From Rhodobacter xanthinilyticus (GTDB taxonomy: Bacteria; Pseudomonadota; Alphaproteobacteria; Rhodobacterales; Rhodobacteraceae), in NCBI RefSeq assembly GCF_001856665.1, contig NZ_CP017781.1, positions 2,203,501-2,267,500 on the forward strand: a stretch of DNA of 64,000 nt. Reading direction: 5' to 3'. Shown one piece after another: positions 19,407-30,467 of the stretch. Under the pieces are notes generated by a model, which ran no database searches, was not told where the DNA came from, and saw only the letters and a program-made list of their open reading frames with translations. A program made the position numbers and the translations under genes. How positions within the stretch are numbered: position 1 is the first letter of the stretch; each line of letters begins with the position of its first letter.

Positions 19407-20010
19407 CACAGCCCCTGCCCCGGTTTGACATCCACGAGCTCGAGCGCCTTGGCCGGATCGCGGTGCATCTGCGCGATCACGTTCTGCCGCTTGACATCCT
19501 TGCGGTGGCGCAGCGTCAGCAGGATCGCCCCGATCATCGCGACGAGCAGCACAAGCCCCGCCGCCTGGAACAGGTAGAGATATTTGTCATACATGACCAT
19601 GCCGAGCGCGACCGCGTTCTGCTGGCCCTCGACCAGCGGCACCGCGCGCAAGCCCTCGGCGCCCTCGGCCGAATGCCAGGCCATGAAGCCCGCGCCGATC
19701 TGCACCAGCATCACCACGCCGATCAGGAGCCCGAGCGGCATCGTGCGCGCCAGTTCCCCCTTCAGCTCGGCGAAGTCGACATCGAGCATCATCACCACGA
19801 AGAGGAACAGCACCGCGACCGCGCCGACATAGACGATGATCAGCAGCATCGCCACGAATTCCGCCCCCATCAGCACGAAGAGCCCGGCCGCCGAGAGGAA
19901 GGTCAGGATCAGCCAGAGAACCGAGTGGACCGGGTTTTTCGACACGACCACCATGAAGCCCGCGACCACCGCCGTAATGGCGAAGAGGTAAAAGGCGAAT
20001 GCAAACACCG

Positions 20011-20014
<4 letters not shown>
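19406..20014 (-). CDS. nuoJ: NADH-quinone oxidoreductase subunit J
   Basis: A 202-residue, five-helix membrane subunit. Typical segments are [54 protein letters not shown] (about 27-80) and a late helix [25 protein letters not shown]. The ATG at 20014 overlaps the TGA of the preceding carboxymuconolactone-decarboxylase-like gene (ATGA). Confidence 0.97.
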
Positions 20015-20912
<898 letters not shown>

Positions 20913-21950
20913 TCAGCCCCCCATCGTCCAGCGGGCCCAGAAGCCGCCGAGAACTTCGAATTTCGCAAGGAATGCCACCAGAACGACCCAACCGAGCGAC
21001 AGCGGCAGGAACACTTTCCAACCGATCCGCATCAGCTGGTCATAGCGGTAGCGCGGCACGATCGCCTTCACCATGGCGAACAGGAAGAAGAAGAACGCCA
21101 TCTTCGCGACCATCCACAGCACGCTGTCCGGGATGCCGGGGATCGGCGAGAGCCAGCCGCCGAAGAACAGCAGCGACATCAGCGCGCACATCAGGAAGAT
21201 CGCGATATATTCGCCGGCCATGAACAGCAGGAACGGCGTCGAGCTGTATTCCACCTGGAAGCCCGCGACGAGTTCCGATTCCGCTTCCGGCAGGTCGAAC
21301 GGCGGGCGGTTCGTCTCGGCCAGCGCCGAGATGAAGAACAGCGCCACCATCGGCAGGTGCGGCAGCCAATACCAGTTGAACAGGCCAAAGGAGCCCTTCT
21401 GCGCATTGACGATATCGGAGAAGTTCATCGAGCCGGTCGAGAGGATCACGCCGATGATGATCAGCCCGAGCGAGACCTCATAGGAGATCATCTGCGCGGC
21501 CGAGCGCAGCGAGCCGAGGAACGGATATTTCGAGTTCGACGCCCAGCCGCCCATGATCACGCCATAGACCTCGAGCGAGGAGATCGCGAAGACATAGAGG
21601 ATCGCCACGTTGATATCCGAGAGCACCCAGCCCTCGTTGAACGGGATCACCGCCCAGGCGACCATCGCGAGGATGAAGCTGAGCACCGGCGCGAGGAAAT
21701 ATACGAACTTGTCGGCGCCCGCCGGCACGACGATTTCCTTGACGACATATTTCAGCGCATCCGCCACCGATTGCAGCAGGCCCCAGGGGCCGACCACGTT
21801 CGGGCCGCGGCGCATCTGCACCGCCGCCCAGATCTTGCGGTCGCCATAGACCAGGAAGAGCAGCGAGATCATCACGAATGCGATGATCCCCAGCGCCTGC
21901 ACGACGATCAGGAGCGCCGTGCCCAGTGGTGTTGCCAGAAACTCAGCCAT
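20913..21950 (-). CDS. nuoH: NADH-quinone oxidoreductase subunit H
   Basis: A 345-residue, eight-helix subunit that forms the quinone-entry part of the membrane arm. Signatures: ERK-like start [39 protein letters not shown] (about 35-72), [40 protein letters not shown], and [25 protein letters not shown] (quinone loop). Confidence 0.98.
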   Translation of the reverse strand: MAEFLATPLGTALLIVVQALGIIAFVMISLLFLVYGDRKIWAAVQMRRGPNVVGPWGLLQSVADALKYVVKEIVVPAGADKFVYFLAPVLSFILAMVAWAVIPFNEGWVLSDINVAILYVFAISSLEVYGVIMGGWASNSKYPFLGSLRSAAQMISYEVSLGLIIIGVILSTGSMNFSDIVNAQKGSFGLFNWYWLPHLPMVALFFISALAETNRPPFDLPEAESELVAGFQVEYSSTPFLLFMAGEYIAIFLMCALMSLLFFGGWLSPIPGIPDSVLWMVAKMAFFFFLFAMVKAIVPRYRYDQLMRIGWKVFLPLSLGWVVLVAFLAKFEVLGGFWARWTMGG

Positions 21951-21974
21951 TTTGTCCCTCAGACCGCCTTATCT

Positions 21975-22388
21975 TCAAACCGTCGGTATTCCCTGATCCG
22001 CGCAATCGGCGACCGTCACTTCCGCGTCGATCGTCCGCAAGCCGCGGGGCAGCGCGGGCGAGATGGTGTAGACCGCATCTGCCCGCCAGATGCCACCGTT
22101 GTGCGAAACCTTCGTGCGCACATGGCGCGCGAAGCCATAACCGCGGATCAGCGCATATTGCGCCGCCGCACAGACCGCGTAATCCGCGACCTGCTGACGT
22201 CCCTGCGCGGCATCGGAAACCGCCACGCGAAATTCCACCAGATCCCCGTCGAGAAGCCGGGTCTCGACCCCGCGATAGACCGGCGCTGAGGCGCCCGCAT
22301 CGGTCGCGGCCCCCGCCGGCGCGCAGGCCGCCAGCCCGGCCAGAAGGCCGGGGGCGAGGCGCGCAAGACGGGCGGGGAAACGGGTCAT
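21975..22388 (-). CDS. Putative lipoprotein between nuoG and nuoH
   Basis: A 137-residue protein with a signal peptide and lipobox LAAC (modified Cys at 22). The mature part has one Cys around 73 (YAVCAAAQYALIRGYGF) and one near 129 (VADCADQ), suited to a disulfide. It also contains RLLDGDLVEFRVAV and VYTISPALPRGLRTIDAEVTV. I do not recognise a named family. It lies 10 bases after nuoG and 24 before nuoH, hence within the nuo transcript. An outer-membrane or periplasmic product from a complex I operon is unexpected. Confidence 0.75.
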   Translation of the reverse strand: MTRFPARLARLAPGLLAGLAACAPAGAATDAGASAPVYRGVETRLLDGDLVEFRVAVSDAAQGRQQVADYAVCAAAQYALIRGYGFARHVRTKVSHNGGIWRADAVYTISPALPRGLRTIDAEVTVADCADQGIPTV

Positions 22389-22397
22389 CGGGGCTCC

Positions 22398-24413
22398 TTA
22401 CTCGGCCGCAACCGCCGAGGCGGCCTCGCGGCGCGCCTTGGCCTGCGCCGAGAGCTCGGCCATCAGGACCGAGGCCCGCGCGATCGGGTTGGTGAGGTAG
22501 AAATCCTGGATCGCGGTGCGGAAGCTCGCCCGGCCCATTTCGCGCGGCGCGACCGGGGTCCAGACATTCTCCACGACCTGATCGACCTGGCCCAGATGCG
22601 GCACCGCGGCGAGCATCGCGCGGCGCAGCCCCGCGAGGCTGTCCCAAGGCAGCGTCTGACCGAGCTCGGCCGAGAGCGCGCGCAGGATCGCCCAGTTTTC
22701 CTTGGCCTCGCCCGGCGCGAAAGCGGCGCGGAAGGCGAGCTGCGGGCGGCCTTCGGTGTTCACGAAGAGGCCGTTTTCTTCCGTATAGGCGGCGGCCGGC
22801 AGGATCACATCGGCGCGGCTCGCGCCCCGGTCACCATGGCTGCCCTGATAGATCACGAACGGGCCCGGGGCCACTTCGACCTCGTCCGACCCCATGTTGT
22901 AGACGACCTGCACGCCCTCGACCGCAGCGAGAATCCCGCCCTCGGTGACCGCGCCGACATCCATCGCGCCGACCCGGCCCGCGGCCGTGTGCAGCACCAG
23001 CATCTTGCCGCCGAGCTTCTCGGTCAGCGCCTGCGCATGGGCCAGAACCGCCTCGCCATCGGCCTCGCTCACCGCGCCCTGCCCCACGATCACCAGCGCG
23101 CCCTCGACCGCGACCGCCTCGGCGGCGAACCGCGCCAGCGTCGCGCGGTCTTCGCCGAGCTTCTCGTAATCATAGGTCAGATCGGCATCGGGGCCGATCA
23201 CGGTGACCGTCGCGCCCTGCGCCCAGGCCTTGCGGATGCGCGCGTTGAGCACCGGCGCCTCGACCCGCGGGTTGGTGCCGATCAGGATGATATGCTGCGC
23301 GGTGTCGATATCGGCGATCGCGGCCGAGCCGACATAGGCCGAGCGGTTGCCCACCGGCAGACGCGCGCCATCGGTGCGGCATTCGACATTGCCGCCCATC
23401 CCCTCGACGAGGGTCTTGAGCGAGAAGGCGGCTTCGGTGGGCGCGAGATCGCCGACGAGGCCGAGCACCTTCTTGCCCTTCATCGCGGTGGCCGCGCGGC
23501 GCAGCGCCTCGGGCCAGCTCGCCGGGCGCAGCTTGCCGTTTTCGCGCACATAGGGCGTGTCGAGGCGCTGGCGGCGCAGGCCGTCCCAGATGAAGCGGGT
23601 CTTGTCCGAGATCCACTCCTCGTTCACGCCGTCATGGTTGCGCGGCACGATCCGTTTGACTTCGCGGCCCTTGGTATCGACGCGGATGTTCGAGCCAAGC
23701 GCGTCCATCACGTCGATGGTCTCGGTCTTGGTGAGCTCCCACGGGCGGGCGGTGAAGGCATAGGGTTTCGAGGTCAGCGCGCCGACCGGGCACAGGTCGA
23801 TGATGTTGCCCTGCAGGTTGCTGTCGAGCGTCATGTTCAGATAGGAGGTGATCTCGCTATCCTCGCCGCGGCCGGTCTGGCCCATCTGGGTGATGCCGGC
23901 GACCTCGGAGGTGAAGCGCACGCAGCGGGTGCAGCTGATGCAGCGCGTCATGCAGGTCGAGACCAGCGGCCCGAGGTTCAGGTCCTCGGAGGCGCGCTTG
24001 GGCTCGCGGTAGCGCGAGAAATCGACGCCGTAAGCCATCGCCTGGTCCTGCAGGTCGCATTCGCCGCCCTGGTCGCAGATCGGGCAATCGAGCGGGTGGT
24101 TGATGAGCAGGAACTCCATCACCCCTTCGCGCGCCTTCTTGACCATCGGCGAGTTGGTCTTGACGACCGAGGGCTCGCCGTTCGGGCCCGGGCGCAGGTC
24201 CTTGACCTGCATCGCGCAGGAGGCGGCGGGCTTGGGCGGGCCGCCGACCACCTCGACGAGGCACATCCGGCAGTTGCCCGCGATCGAGAGCCGCTCGTGG
24301 TAGCAGAAGCGCGGCACCTCGATCCCGGCCTGTTCGCAGGCCTGGATCAGGGTCAGGTTCGGATCAACCTCGACCTCATGGCCGTCGATGATGATTTTGC
24401 GCGTGTTCGACAT
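22398..24413 (-). CDS. nuoG: NADH-quinone oxidoreductase subunit G
   Basis: A 671-residue iron-sulfur subunit. The N-terminal [2Fe-2S] cluster N1b is held by C37, C48, C51 and C66. The HxxxCxxC[x]nC ligand set ([20 protein letters not shown], about 105-125) and the [14 protein letters not shown] block with a later IDLCPVGAL hold N5 and N4. A molybdopterin-oxidoreductase-like domain without cofactor follows. The length is typical for the alphaproteobacterial form. Confidence 0.97.
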   Translation of the reverse strand: MSNTRKIIIDGHEVEVDPNLTLIQACEQAGIEVPRFCYHERLSIAGNCRMCLVEVVGGPPKPAASCAMQVKDLRPGPNGEPSVVKTNSPMVKKAREGVMEFLLINHPLDCPICDQGGECDLQDQAMAYGVDFSRYREPKRASEDLNLGPLVSTCMTRCISCTRCVRFTSEVAGITQMGQTGRGEDSEITSYLNMTLDSNLQGNIIDLCPVGALTSKPYAFTARPWELTKTETIDVMDALGSNIRVDTKGREVKRIVPRNHDGVNEEWISDKTRFIWDGLRRQRLDTPYVRENGKLRPASWPEALRRAATAMKGKKVLGLVGDLAPTEAAFSLKTLVEGMGGNVECRTDGARLPVGNRSAYVGSAAIADIDTAQHIILIGTNPRVEAPVLNARIRKAWAQGATVTVIGPDADLTYDYEKLGEDRATLARFAAEAVAVEGALVIVGQGAVSEADGEAVLAHAQALTEKLGGKMLVLHTAAGRVGAMDVGAVTEGGILAAVEGVQVVYNMGSDEVEVAPGPFVIYQGSHGDRGASRADVILPAAAYTEENGLFVNTEGRPQLAFRAAFAPGEAKENWAILRALSAELGQTLPWDSLAGLRRAMLAAVPHLGQVDQVVENVWTPVAPREMGRASFRTAIQDFYLTNPIARASVLMAELSAQAKARREAASAVAAE

Positions 24414-24425
24414 GTGTCTGATCCG

Positions 24426-24479
24426 TCACTTGGCTCGGGCGCGGAGGCCCGCGCGTTGAATTTGGGCGGGGGCCATCAT
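24426..24479 (-). CDS. Possible 17-codon ORF between the lipoprotein gene and nuoG
   Basis: ATG 24479 overlaps the stop of the preceding lipoprotein gene (ATGA). A 17-codon frame (MMAPAQIQRAGLRARAK) runs to TGA at 24426, 12 bases before nuoG. It has the same length and coupling style as the nuoJ-nuoK ORF but no similarity in sequence. Short open frames are frequent in GC-rich DNA, so chance is a serious alternative. Confidence 0.2.
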   Translation of the reverse strand: MMAPAQIQRAGLRARAK

Positions 24480-24766
24480 GCGCAGCCCCCCGGGAAGAGC
24501 CAGACGCCCTCCCTGAAATTGTCGAGATCCCCCGAGGCGACGCCCCGCGGGCCGCACCAGGCCTTGGCCGCGCGTTTTGCCTCGGCGCCATCGGCATAGC
24601 CGAAGGGCTGGCCCGCGCGCGTCACCACGAGCCCCTGCGCGCCCTCGGCCACCGCATAGCCCTCGGGCGCGGTGCGGGCCCCGCGCGGGGCCTCGCCGAC
24701 GCCGGGGCGGGCACAGGCGCCAAGCGCCAGCACCATCGCAGCCGAGAGGGGGAGCGCAGGATGCAT
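24476..24766 (-). CDS. Putative small lipoprotein between nuoF and nuoG
   Basis: A 96-residue protein with a signal peptide and lipobox LGAC (Cys 18). The mature part is short, with two cysteines (in KAWCGPRG near 71 and PGGCA at the end), so a disulfide is possible. The segment EGYAVAEGAQGLVVTRAGQPFGYADGAEAKRAAKAWC is the most structured part. I recognise no family. It starts three bases after nuoF and so is surely co-transcribed. It parallels the other nuo-operon lipoprotein at 21975-22388 in having a lipobox plus a Cys pair. Confidence 0.7.
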   Translation of the reverse strand: MHPALPLSAAMVLALGACARPGVGEAPRGARTAPEGYAVAEGAQGLVVTRAGQPFGYADGAEAKRAAKAWCGPRGVASGDLDNFREGVWLFPGGCA

Positions 24767-24769
24767 CGC

Positions 24770-26065
24770 TTACTCCGCCGCCATCGCGCCCATGCGGCCG
24801 GTCTTCTTGGCCTTGATCCGGTCCTCGATCTCGTCGCGGTAGTGACGGATCAGACCCTGGATCGGCCAGGCAGCCGCATCGCCGAGCGCGCAGATCGTAT
24901 GGCCCTCGACCTGTTTGGTGACCGAGAGCAGCATGTCGATCTCCTCGACCTCCGCCTCGCCCTTCACCAGACGGTCCATCACGCGCATCATCCAGCCGGT
25001 GCCTTCGCGGCAGGGCGTGCACTGGCCGCAGCTCTCATGCTTGAAGAACTTGGACAGACGCCAGATCGCCTTGATGATGTCGGTCGACTGATCCATCACG
25101 ATCATGCAGGCGGTGCCGAAGGAAGATTGCAGCGCGCGCATGCCGTCGTAATCCATGATCGCGTCTTCGCACATCGCCGCCGGGATCACCGGGCAGGAGG
25201 CGCCGCCGGGGATCACCGCCTTGAGGTTCTTCCAGCCGCCGCGCACGCCGCCGCCATGTTTCTCGATCAGCTCCTTCATCGAGATCGACATGCTCTCCTC
25301 GATGACGCAGGGCGTGTTGATATGGCCCGACATCGCGAAGAGCTTGACGCCCGCGTTGTTCGGCCGGCCGAAGCCCGCGAACCAATCCGCGCCGCGGCGC
25401 AGGATCGTCGGCACGACGGCGATCGATTCGACGTTGTTCACCGTCGTCGGGCAGCCATAGAGCCCCGAGCCGGCCGGGAACGGCGGCTTCATCCGCGGCA
25501 TCCCCTTCTTGCCCTCGAGGCTCTCGATCAGCGCGGTTTCCTCGCCGCAGATATAGGCGCCGGCACCATGCGAGAGATAGACATCGTAATCGAAGCCCGA
25601 TTTGCAGGCGTTCTTGCCGATCAGCCCGGCTTCATAGCACTCGTCGATGGCGGCCTGCAGGGCCTCCTTCTCGCGCACATATTCGCCGCGGATATAGATA
25701 TAGGCCGCGCTCGCGCCCATCGCGAAACCGGCGATCAGCGCGCCTTCGATCAGCGTATGCGGATCGTGGCGCATGATCTCGCGGTCCTTGCAGGTCGCGG
25801 GCTCGGATTCGTCGGCGTTGATGACGAGATAAGCCGGGCGGCCATCGGTCTGCTTGGGCATGAAGGACCATTTCAGGCCGGTCGGGAAGCCCGCGCCGCC
25901 GCGCCCGCGCAGCCCCGAGGCCTTGACCTGCTCGATGATCCAGTCGCGGCCATTGGCCAGCAGGTTCGCCGTGCCGTCCCAATGCCCGCGCATCATCGCG
26001 CCTTTGAGGGAGCGGTCGTGCATCCCGTAGAGGTTGGTAAAGATCCGGTCCTGATCTTTCAGCAT
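24770..26065 (-). CDS. nuoF: NADH-quinone oxidoreductase subunit F
   Basis: A 431-residue FMN- and NADH-binding subunit. [13 protein letters not shown] (54-66) and the [19 protein letters not shown] block bind NADH and [22 protein letters not shown] follows. Cluster N3 ligands are C346, C349, C352 ([11 protein letters not shown]) and C392. It is the electron entry point of complex I. Confidence 0.98.
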   Translation of the reverse strand: MLKDQDRIFTNLYGMHDRSLKGAMMRGHWDGTANLLANGRDWIIEQVKASGLRGRGGAGFPTGLKWSFMPKQTDGRPAYLVINADESEPATCKDREIMRHDPHTLIEGALIAGFAMGASAAYIYIRGEYVREKEALQAAIDECYEAGLIGKNACKSGFDYDVYLSHGAGAYICGEETALIESLEGKKGMPRMKPPFPAGSGLYGCPTTVNNVESIAVVPTILRRGADWFAGFGRPNNAGVKLFAMSGHINTPCVIEESMSISMKELIEKHGGGVRGGWKNLKAVIPGGASCPVIPAAMCEDAIMDYDGMRALQSSFGTACMIVMDQSTDIIKAIWRLSKFFKHESCGQCTPCREGTGWMMRVMDRLVKGEAEVEEIDMLLSVTKQVEGHTICALGDAAAWPIQGLIRHYRDEIEDRIKAKKTGRMGAMAAE

Positions 26066-26075
26066 GTTTCGTCCC

Positions 26076-26195
26076 TCAGTTGCGCGGGCGGCCGGGGCCC
26101 CGGCGCGCGATGGTGGCGGCGGCGGGCGTGACGCGGGCCGGGGCCGGGCGGCTGCCCTGCCCGTCGGTTCGGCCCTGATGCATCATCCCCGCCAT
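26076..26195 (-). CDS. Possible 39-residue ORF between nuoE and nuoF
   Basis: ATG 26195 begins 8 bases after the nuoE stop, with TGAGG upstream; the frame ends at 26076, 10 bases before nuoF. The peptide starts [15 protein letters not shown] and ends in a basic RRGPGRPRN tail resembling an AT-hook GRP core. It exactly fills the intergenic gap, which supports reality, but nothing else is recognisable. Confidence 0.35.
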   Translation of the reverse strand: MAGMMHQGRTDGQGSRPAPARVTPAAATIARRGPGRPRN

Positions 26196-26203
26196 GGTCA
26201 GCC

Positions 26204-27379
26204 TCAGTAGTCGTTGGTCTTGGCGCGCTCGAGGAAGCGCTCGAGCCCCTCGGTCACGATGATTTTCGCCTGCGCGACCCATTTGTCGCGGCTGCAGCGG
26301 CCCTTGAACCGCGGCACATTGGCGTCGGCAAAGGCGATCTCCTCGGCGCCCCAGGCGGCGATCTGGTCGAAGTGGAAGATCCCCCACTCGTTCAGACGCT
26401 GCTCGAGCACCGGGCCGATGCCTTCGATCAGCTTGAGATCATCGGCGCGGCCCTCGCGCGGCGCGGCGAGACCCGCGGGCTTGACGCCGGCGCTCTCGTC
26501 GACGCTGTCATCGCCGTCGCCGGCTTCGGCGGCCACGGCCTCGGCCGCAACCGGCGCAGGCGCGGGCGCCGCAGCAGCGGCCTCGGCGGCCGCTTTCGCG
26601 GCGGCGGCCTGCTGCACGGCGGAGAGCGGGCGCTGGCCCACCCCCATGATGCCGATCGGCGCATGCTGGCCCGACATCTGCCAGGGCGCGCGCAGCGGCA
26701 CTTCGGTGCCGTCGATCTTCTTGACCACGTCAGCCTGCGCGAGCGCGGTGCCGACCGAGGCATTCGCGGCCTCGCGCTCGCCCTTGCTGTCGGCCAGCGA
26801 AGTCAGCCCCGAGGCCGGCTCCGACGAGAAGCGGCCCACTTGCGAGCCCGGACGCGGCGCAGAGCCCGCGGCCATGTCGTCGATCAGCTTGGCGAGACTC
26901 GCCTCACTCAGATCCTCGTAGTAATCCTTGCCGATCTGCGCCATCGGCGCATTGGCGCAGGCGCCGAGGCACTCGACCTCCTCCCAGGAGAACCGGCCAT
27001 CGGCCGAGAGCTCGAACGGATGCGCGGCGATCTTCTCCTTGCAGACCTTGATCAGATCTTCCGAGCCGCAGATCATGCAGGAGGTGGTGCCGCAGATCTG
27101 GATATGGGCCACCGAGCCCACCGGCGCGAGCTGGAACATGAAGTAGAAGGTCGCGACCTCGAGCGCCCGGATATAGGGCATGCCGAGCATGTCGGCGACA
27201 TATTCGATCGCGGGTTTGGAGAGCCACCCCTCCTGTTCCTGCGCGCGGAACAGGAGCGGGATGATCGCCGAGGCCTGACGGCCGACCGGGAACTTGGTGA
27301 TCTGCGCCTCAGCCCAGGCGAGGTTCGCGGGCGTGAAGGCGAAGGAGCTGGGTTGCTCGTGATGAAGACGGCGGAGCAT
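26204..27379 (-). CDS. nuoE: NADH-quinone oxidoreductase subunit E with C-terminal helix-hairpin-helix extension
   Basis: A 391-residue protein. Residues 1-170 are the normal thioredoxin-like NuoE with [2Fe-2S] ligands C96, C101, C137 and C141 (CxxxxC...CxxxC). A linker of about 140 residues, rich in Ala/Pro/Glu, follows. Residues 313-391 form a second domain, [29 protein letters not shown], of the H3TH/helix-hairpin-helix type. E. coli NuoE has only ~166 residues. Similar extensions are known in Rhodobacter and relatives. The ATG shares a base with the nuoD stop (TAATG). Confidence 0.95.
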   Translation of the reverse strand: MLRRLHHEQPSSFAFTPANLAWAEAQITKFPVGRQASAIIPLLFRAQEQEGWLSKPAIEYVADMLGMPYIRALEVATFYFMFQLAPVGSVAHIQICGTTSCMICGSEDLIKVCKEKIAAHPFELSADGRFSWEEVECLGACANAPMAQIGKDYYEDLSEASLAKLIDDMAAGSAPRPGSQVGRFSSEPASGLTSLADSKGEREAANASVGTALAQADVVKKIDGTEVPLRAPWQMSGQHAPIGIMGVGQRPLSAVQQAAAAKAAAEAAAAAPAPAPVAAEAVAAEAGDGDDSVDESAGVKPAGLAAPREGRADDLKLIEGIGPVLEQRLNEWGIFHFDQIAAWGAEEIAFADANVPRFKGRCSRDKWVAQAKIIVTEGLERFLERAKTNDY

Positions 27380-28620
27380 TAGCGGTCGACCTCCCCGAAC
27401 ACGATATCCATCGTGCCGATGATTGCAGAGACATCGGCGAGCATGTGGCCCTTCGAGACTTCATCCATCGATTGCAGATGCAGGAAGCCCGGGGCGCGGA
27501 TCTTCGCGCGATAGGGTTTGTTGGTGCCGTCGGAGACGAGATAGACGCCAAACTCGCCCTTCGGCGCTTCGACGGCGGCATAGACCTCGCCGGCGGGAAC
27601 CTTGAAGCCCTCGGTGTAGAGCTTGAAGTGGTGGATCAGGCTCTCCATCGAGCGCTTCATCTCGCCGCGCTTGGGCGGGGTCATCTTGCCGCGCGCGAGC
27701 ACGTCGCCCTGGTTCTCGGCCAGACGCAGCTTGGCGCAGGCCTGCAGCACGATCTTGGTCGACTCGCGCATCTCGGCCATCCGCACGAGATAGCGGTCAT
27801 AGCAATCGCCATTCTTGCCGATGCAGACCTTGAATTCGAATTCGTCATAGCATTCATAGGGTTGCGCGCGGCGCAAATCCCAGGCGAGGCCCGAGCCGCG
27901 GACCATCACGCCCGAATAGCCCCAGCGTTCGATCTCGTCTTCGGTGATGATGCAGATATCGGCGTTGCGCTGCTTGAAGATCCGGTTCTCGGTCAAGAGG
28001 CCCTCGATATCGTCGAGCACCTGCGGGAAGCCCTTGGCCCAGCTCTCGATATCGTCGATCAGCTCCGGCGGCAGGTCCTGATGGACGCCACCCGGGCGGA
28101 AATAGTTGGCGTGCAGACGGGCCCCGCAGGCGCGCTCATAGAAGACCATGATCTTCTCGCGCTCTTCGAAGCCCCACAGCGGCGGGGTCAGCGCGCCCAC
28201 GTCCATCGCCTGGGTGGTGACGTTGAGGAGGTGGTTGGTGATCCGGCCGAGCTCGGAATAGAGCACGCGGATCAGCTGCGCGCGGCGCGGCACCTCGGTG
28301 CCGGTAAGCTTCTCGATCGCCAGACACCAGGCATGTTCCTGGTTCATCGGCGCCACATAATCGAGACGGTCGAAATAGGGCAGGTTCTGCAGATAGGTGC
28401 GGCTTTCCATCAGCTTCTCGGTGCCGCGGTGCAGCAGGCCGATATGCGGGTCCGCCCGCTCGACGATCTCGCCGTCGAGCTCGAGCACCATCCGCAGCAC
28501 GCCGTGCGCCGCCGGGTGCTGGGGCCCGAAGTTGATGTTGAAGTTGCGGATGCTCTGTTCGCCGGTCACGAAATCCGTCGAGCCGTCATCGTAGGTATTT
28601 TGCCGGATGTCGCCGTCCAT
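27379..28620 (-). CDS. nuoD: NADH-quinone oxidoreductase subunit D
   Basis: A 413-residue 49-kDa-type subunit that forms the quinone site with NuoB. Signatures: [21 protein letters not shown] (about 31-50), [34 protein letters not shown], and the terminal [18 protein letters not shown]. There is no fusion to NuoC, unlike in E. coli. Confidence 0.98.
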   Translation of the reverse strand: MDGDIRQNTYDDGSTDFVTGEQSIRNFNINFGPQHPAAHGVLRMVLELDGEIVERADPHIGLLHRGTEKLMESRTYLQNLPYFDRLDYVAPMNQEHAWCLAIEKLTGTEVPRRAQLIRVLYSELGRITNHLLNVTTQAMDVGALTPPLWGFEEREKIMVFYERACGARLHANYFRPGGVHQDLPPELIDDIESWAKGFPQVLDDIEGLLTENRIFKQRNADICIITEDEIERWGYSGVMVRGSGLAWDLRRAQPYECYDEFEFKVCIGKNGDCYDRYLVRMAEMRESTKIVLQACAKLRLAENQGDVLARGKMTPPKRGEMKRSMESLIHHFKLYTEGFKVPAGEVYAAVEAPKGEFGVYLVSDGTNKPYRAKIRAPGFLHLQSMDEVSKGHMLADVSAIIGTMDIVFGEVDR

Positions 28621-28648
28621 GTTCTTTACCTTTGCTTGCCGATGGCCG

Positions 28649-28666
28649 GGGCCAGGAGGCTGGCCC
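28649..28666. other. Hairpin in the nuoC-nuoD gap
   Basis: GGGCCAG (28649-28655) and CTGGCCC (28660-28666) form a perfect 7-bp stem with a 4-base loop between the nuoC stop and the nuoD start. This 54-base gap is among the longer ones in an otherwise tight operon. It could be a processing or stability element. Confidence 0.4.
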
Positions 28667-28674
28667 GGGCGGGC

Positions 28675-29274
28675 TCAGCCCTGCTTTTCGTCGCCGGGCA
28701 GAATGTAATGGGCGCCTTCCCAGGGGCTCAGGAAGTCGAACTGCCGATATTCCTGGGTCAGGTTCACCGGCTCGTAGACGACGCGCTTTTGCACTTCGTC
28801 ATAGCGCAGCTCGACATAGCCCGTGGTCGGGAAATCCTTGCGCAGCGGATGGCCGCGGAAGCCATAATCGGTCAGCAGGCGGCGCAGATCCGGGTGGCCC
28901 GAGAACAGGATCCCGAACATGTCGAAGACCTCGCGCTCGAACCAGTTGGCCGAGGAATGCAGCCCGACGATCGAGGGGCACATCTCGTCTTCGCGCAGCG
29001 CGGCCTTCACGCGGATGCGCTGATTGCGCCACATCGACAGGAAGTGATAGACCACATCGAAGCGCGCGGGGCGCGTCGGGTAATCGACCGCGGTCAGATC
29101 GACCAGCGAGGTGAAGCGGCAGCTCGGGTCGTCGCGCAGGAATTCCACGAAATCGAGGATCTTCGAGGGCGCCACGATCACGGTCAGCTCGCCGAAGGCG
29201 ATCTCGGTCGAGATCACGTCCTCGCCGCGCTTGAGCTCGATATGGGTGGCCAGGTCTTGCAGTTGCTCGGTCAT
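28675..29274 (-). CDS. nuoC: NADH-quinone oxidoreductase subunit C
   Basis: A 199-residue 30-kDa subunit. The family signature [41 protein letters not shown] lies at about 110-150. ATG 29274 (MTEQLQDL) is chosen; longer in-frame starts run into nuoB. It is separate from nuoD, the usual alphaproteobacterial state. Confidence 0.97.
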   Translation of the reverse strand: MTEQLQDLATHIELKRGEDVISTEIAFGELTVIVAPSKILDFVEFLRDDPSCRFTSLVDLTAVDYPTRPARFDVVYHFLSMWRNQRIRVKAALREDEMCPSIVGLHSSANWFEREVFDMFGILFSGHPDLRRLLTDYGFRGHPLRKDFPTTGYVELRYDEVQKRVVYEPVNLTQEYRQFDFLSPWEGAHYILPGDEKQG

Positions 29275-29284
29275 CGTCCCCTCC

Positions 29285-29809
29285 TCAGCGCACCAGCGTG
29301 CCGGTGCGGCGGATCTTCCGCTGCAGCTGCAAAATGCCATACATCAGCGCTTCGGCCGAGGGCGGGCAGCCCGGAACGTAGATATCGACCGGAACGATCC
29401 GGTCGCAGCCGCGCACCACGGAATAGCTGTAGTGATAATAGCCGCCGCCATTCGCGCAGGAGCCCATCGAGATCACATAGCGCGGCTCGGGCATCTGGTC
29501 GTAGACCTTGCGCAGCGCCGGCGCCATCTTGTTGGTCAGCGTGCCCGCGACGATCATCACGTCGGATTGGCGCGGCGAGGCGCGCGGCGCGAAGCCGTAG
29601 CGCTCCACGTCATAGCGCGGCATCGCGGTATGCATCATCTCGACCGCGCAGCAGGCCAGACCGAAGGTCATCCAGTGCAGAGAGCCGATCCGGGCCCAGT
29701 TGATCAAATCCTCGGCGGTGGTGAGGATGAAGCCCTTGTCCTGCAGGTCGCGGTTGAGCGCCTCGGCCGCCGAGCTCATGTCCGCCGCGGCGGTATTCGG
29801 TCCGGTCAT
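29285..29809 (-). CDS. nuoB: NADH-quinone oxidoreductase subunit B
   Basis: A 174-residue PSST-type subunit with terminal cluster N2, ligated by C53, C54, C118 and C148 ([24 protein letters not shown]). ATG 29809 shares a base with the nuoA stop (TGATG); an in-frame ATG at 29818, three codons upstream, is the alternative. The MTGPNTA start fits the family better. Confidence 0.97.
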   Translation of the reverse strand: MTGPNTAAADMSSAAEALNRDLQDKGFILTTAEDLINWARIGSLHWMTFGLACCAVEMMHTAMPRYDVERYGFAPRASPRQSDVMIVAGTLTNKMAPALRKVYDQMPEPRYVISMGSCANGGGYYHYSYSVVRGCDRIVPVDIYVPGCPPSAEALMYGILQLQRKIRRTGTLVR

Positions 29810-30174
29810 CACGCCCATTCCAGCGCCCCTTTCTTCCATTCATAGGCAAAGCCCACGGTCAAGACCGCGAGGAACACCATCATCGACCAGAAGGCCACCA
29901 TCGAGAGCGAGCCAAACGCCACCGCCCAGGGGAACAGGAAGGCGACTTCGAGGTCGAAGATGATGAACAGGATCGAGACGAGATAGAAGCGGACGTCGAA
30001 TTTCATCCGCGCGTCGTCGAAGGCGTTGAAACCGCATTCATAGGCCGACACCTTTTCCGGGTCGGGGTTGCGCACCGCAAGAACGGCCGCGGCGATGATC
30101 AGCACCAGCCCGAGAGCAATGGCCATCGCGAGAAAGATGAGAATGGGAAGATATTCACGCAGCATATCGTGCAC
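29809..30174 (-). CDS. nuoA: NADH-quinone oxidoreductase subunit A
   Basis: A 121-residue, three-helix subunit, first gene of the operon. The matrix-loop signature [41 protein letters not shown] (about 45-85) is intact, with the conserved Cys. GTG 30174 is chosen because GGGAG lies nine bases upstream and the four-residue lead before MLREYLP is usual; ATG 30165 is the alternative. Confidence 0.96.
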   Translation of the reverse strand: MHDMLREYLPILIFLAMAIALGLVLIIAAAVLAVRNPDPEKVSAYECGFNAFDDARMKFDVRFYLVSILFIIFDLEVAFLFPWAVAFGSLSMVAFWSMMVFLAVLTVGFAYEWKKGALEWA

Positions 30175-30192
30175 TGGTTGGCTCCCTCGTGA

Positions 30193-30300
30193 CGCGACAG
30201 GTTGTCGCGCAGGTTCCGGCTAGGCCGACCTTTAGCCTTGCCTCCGCGCCGGGTCAACCAAGAGGTGCCCGCTCGGGGGTTGAAATCTGCATTTAGTATA
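30193..30300 (-). promoter_or_regulatory. nuo operon leader with candidate promoters and a hairpin
   Basis: Two candidates lie upstream of nuoA on the minus strand. TTGACC (30257-30252) with a 17-base spacer to TAAAGG (30234-30229) gives a leader of about 50 bases. A good TATACT -10 (30300-30295) has only a weak -35 and would give a leader of about 115 bases. A perfect 7-bp stem CGCGACA / TGTCGCG (30193-30199 / 30203-30209) lies just before the ribosome-binding site. The remaining sequence to 30467 shows no gene. Confidence 0.35.
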
Positions 30301-30467
30301 CCAAGGCACACCGTTAGCGGCACCGGTCCGCCCCGATTTCCCTGCGCAAAGGGCGCCCGCCCCGGGCCGATCACGCACGGGGGCCGACGCCCTTGATGAA
30401 AGTCAAGAATTTGCGTGATCGAGACGATTCTTGTCAGGCTTTTGTCGGCTTTGGCGCGGCGCGCGCC

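Noticed and set aside
30175-30467. A gene in the nuoA-liuC gap
   Set aside because: Frames here are short, lack ribosome-binding sites, and show no protein-like composition; the region fits a promoter and leader.
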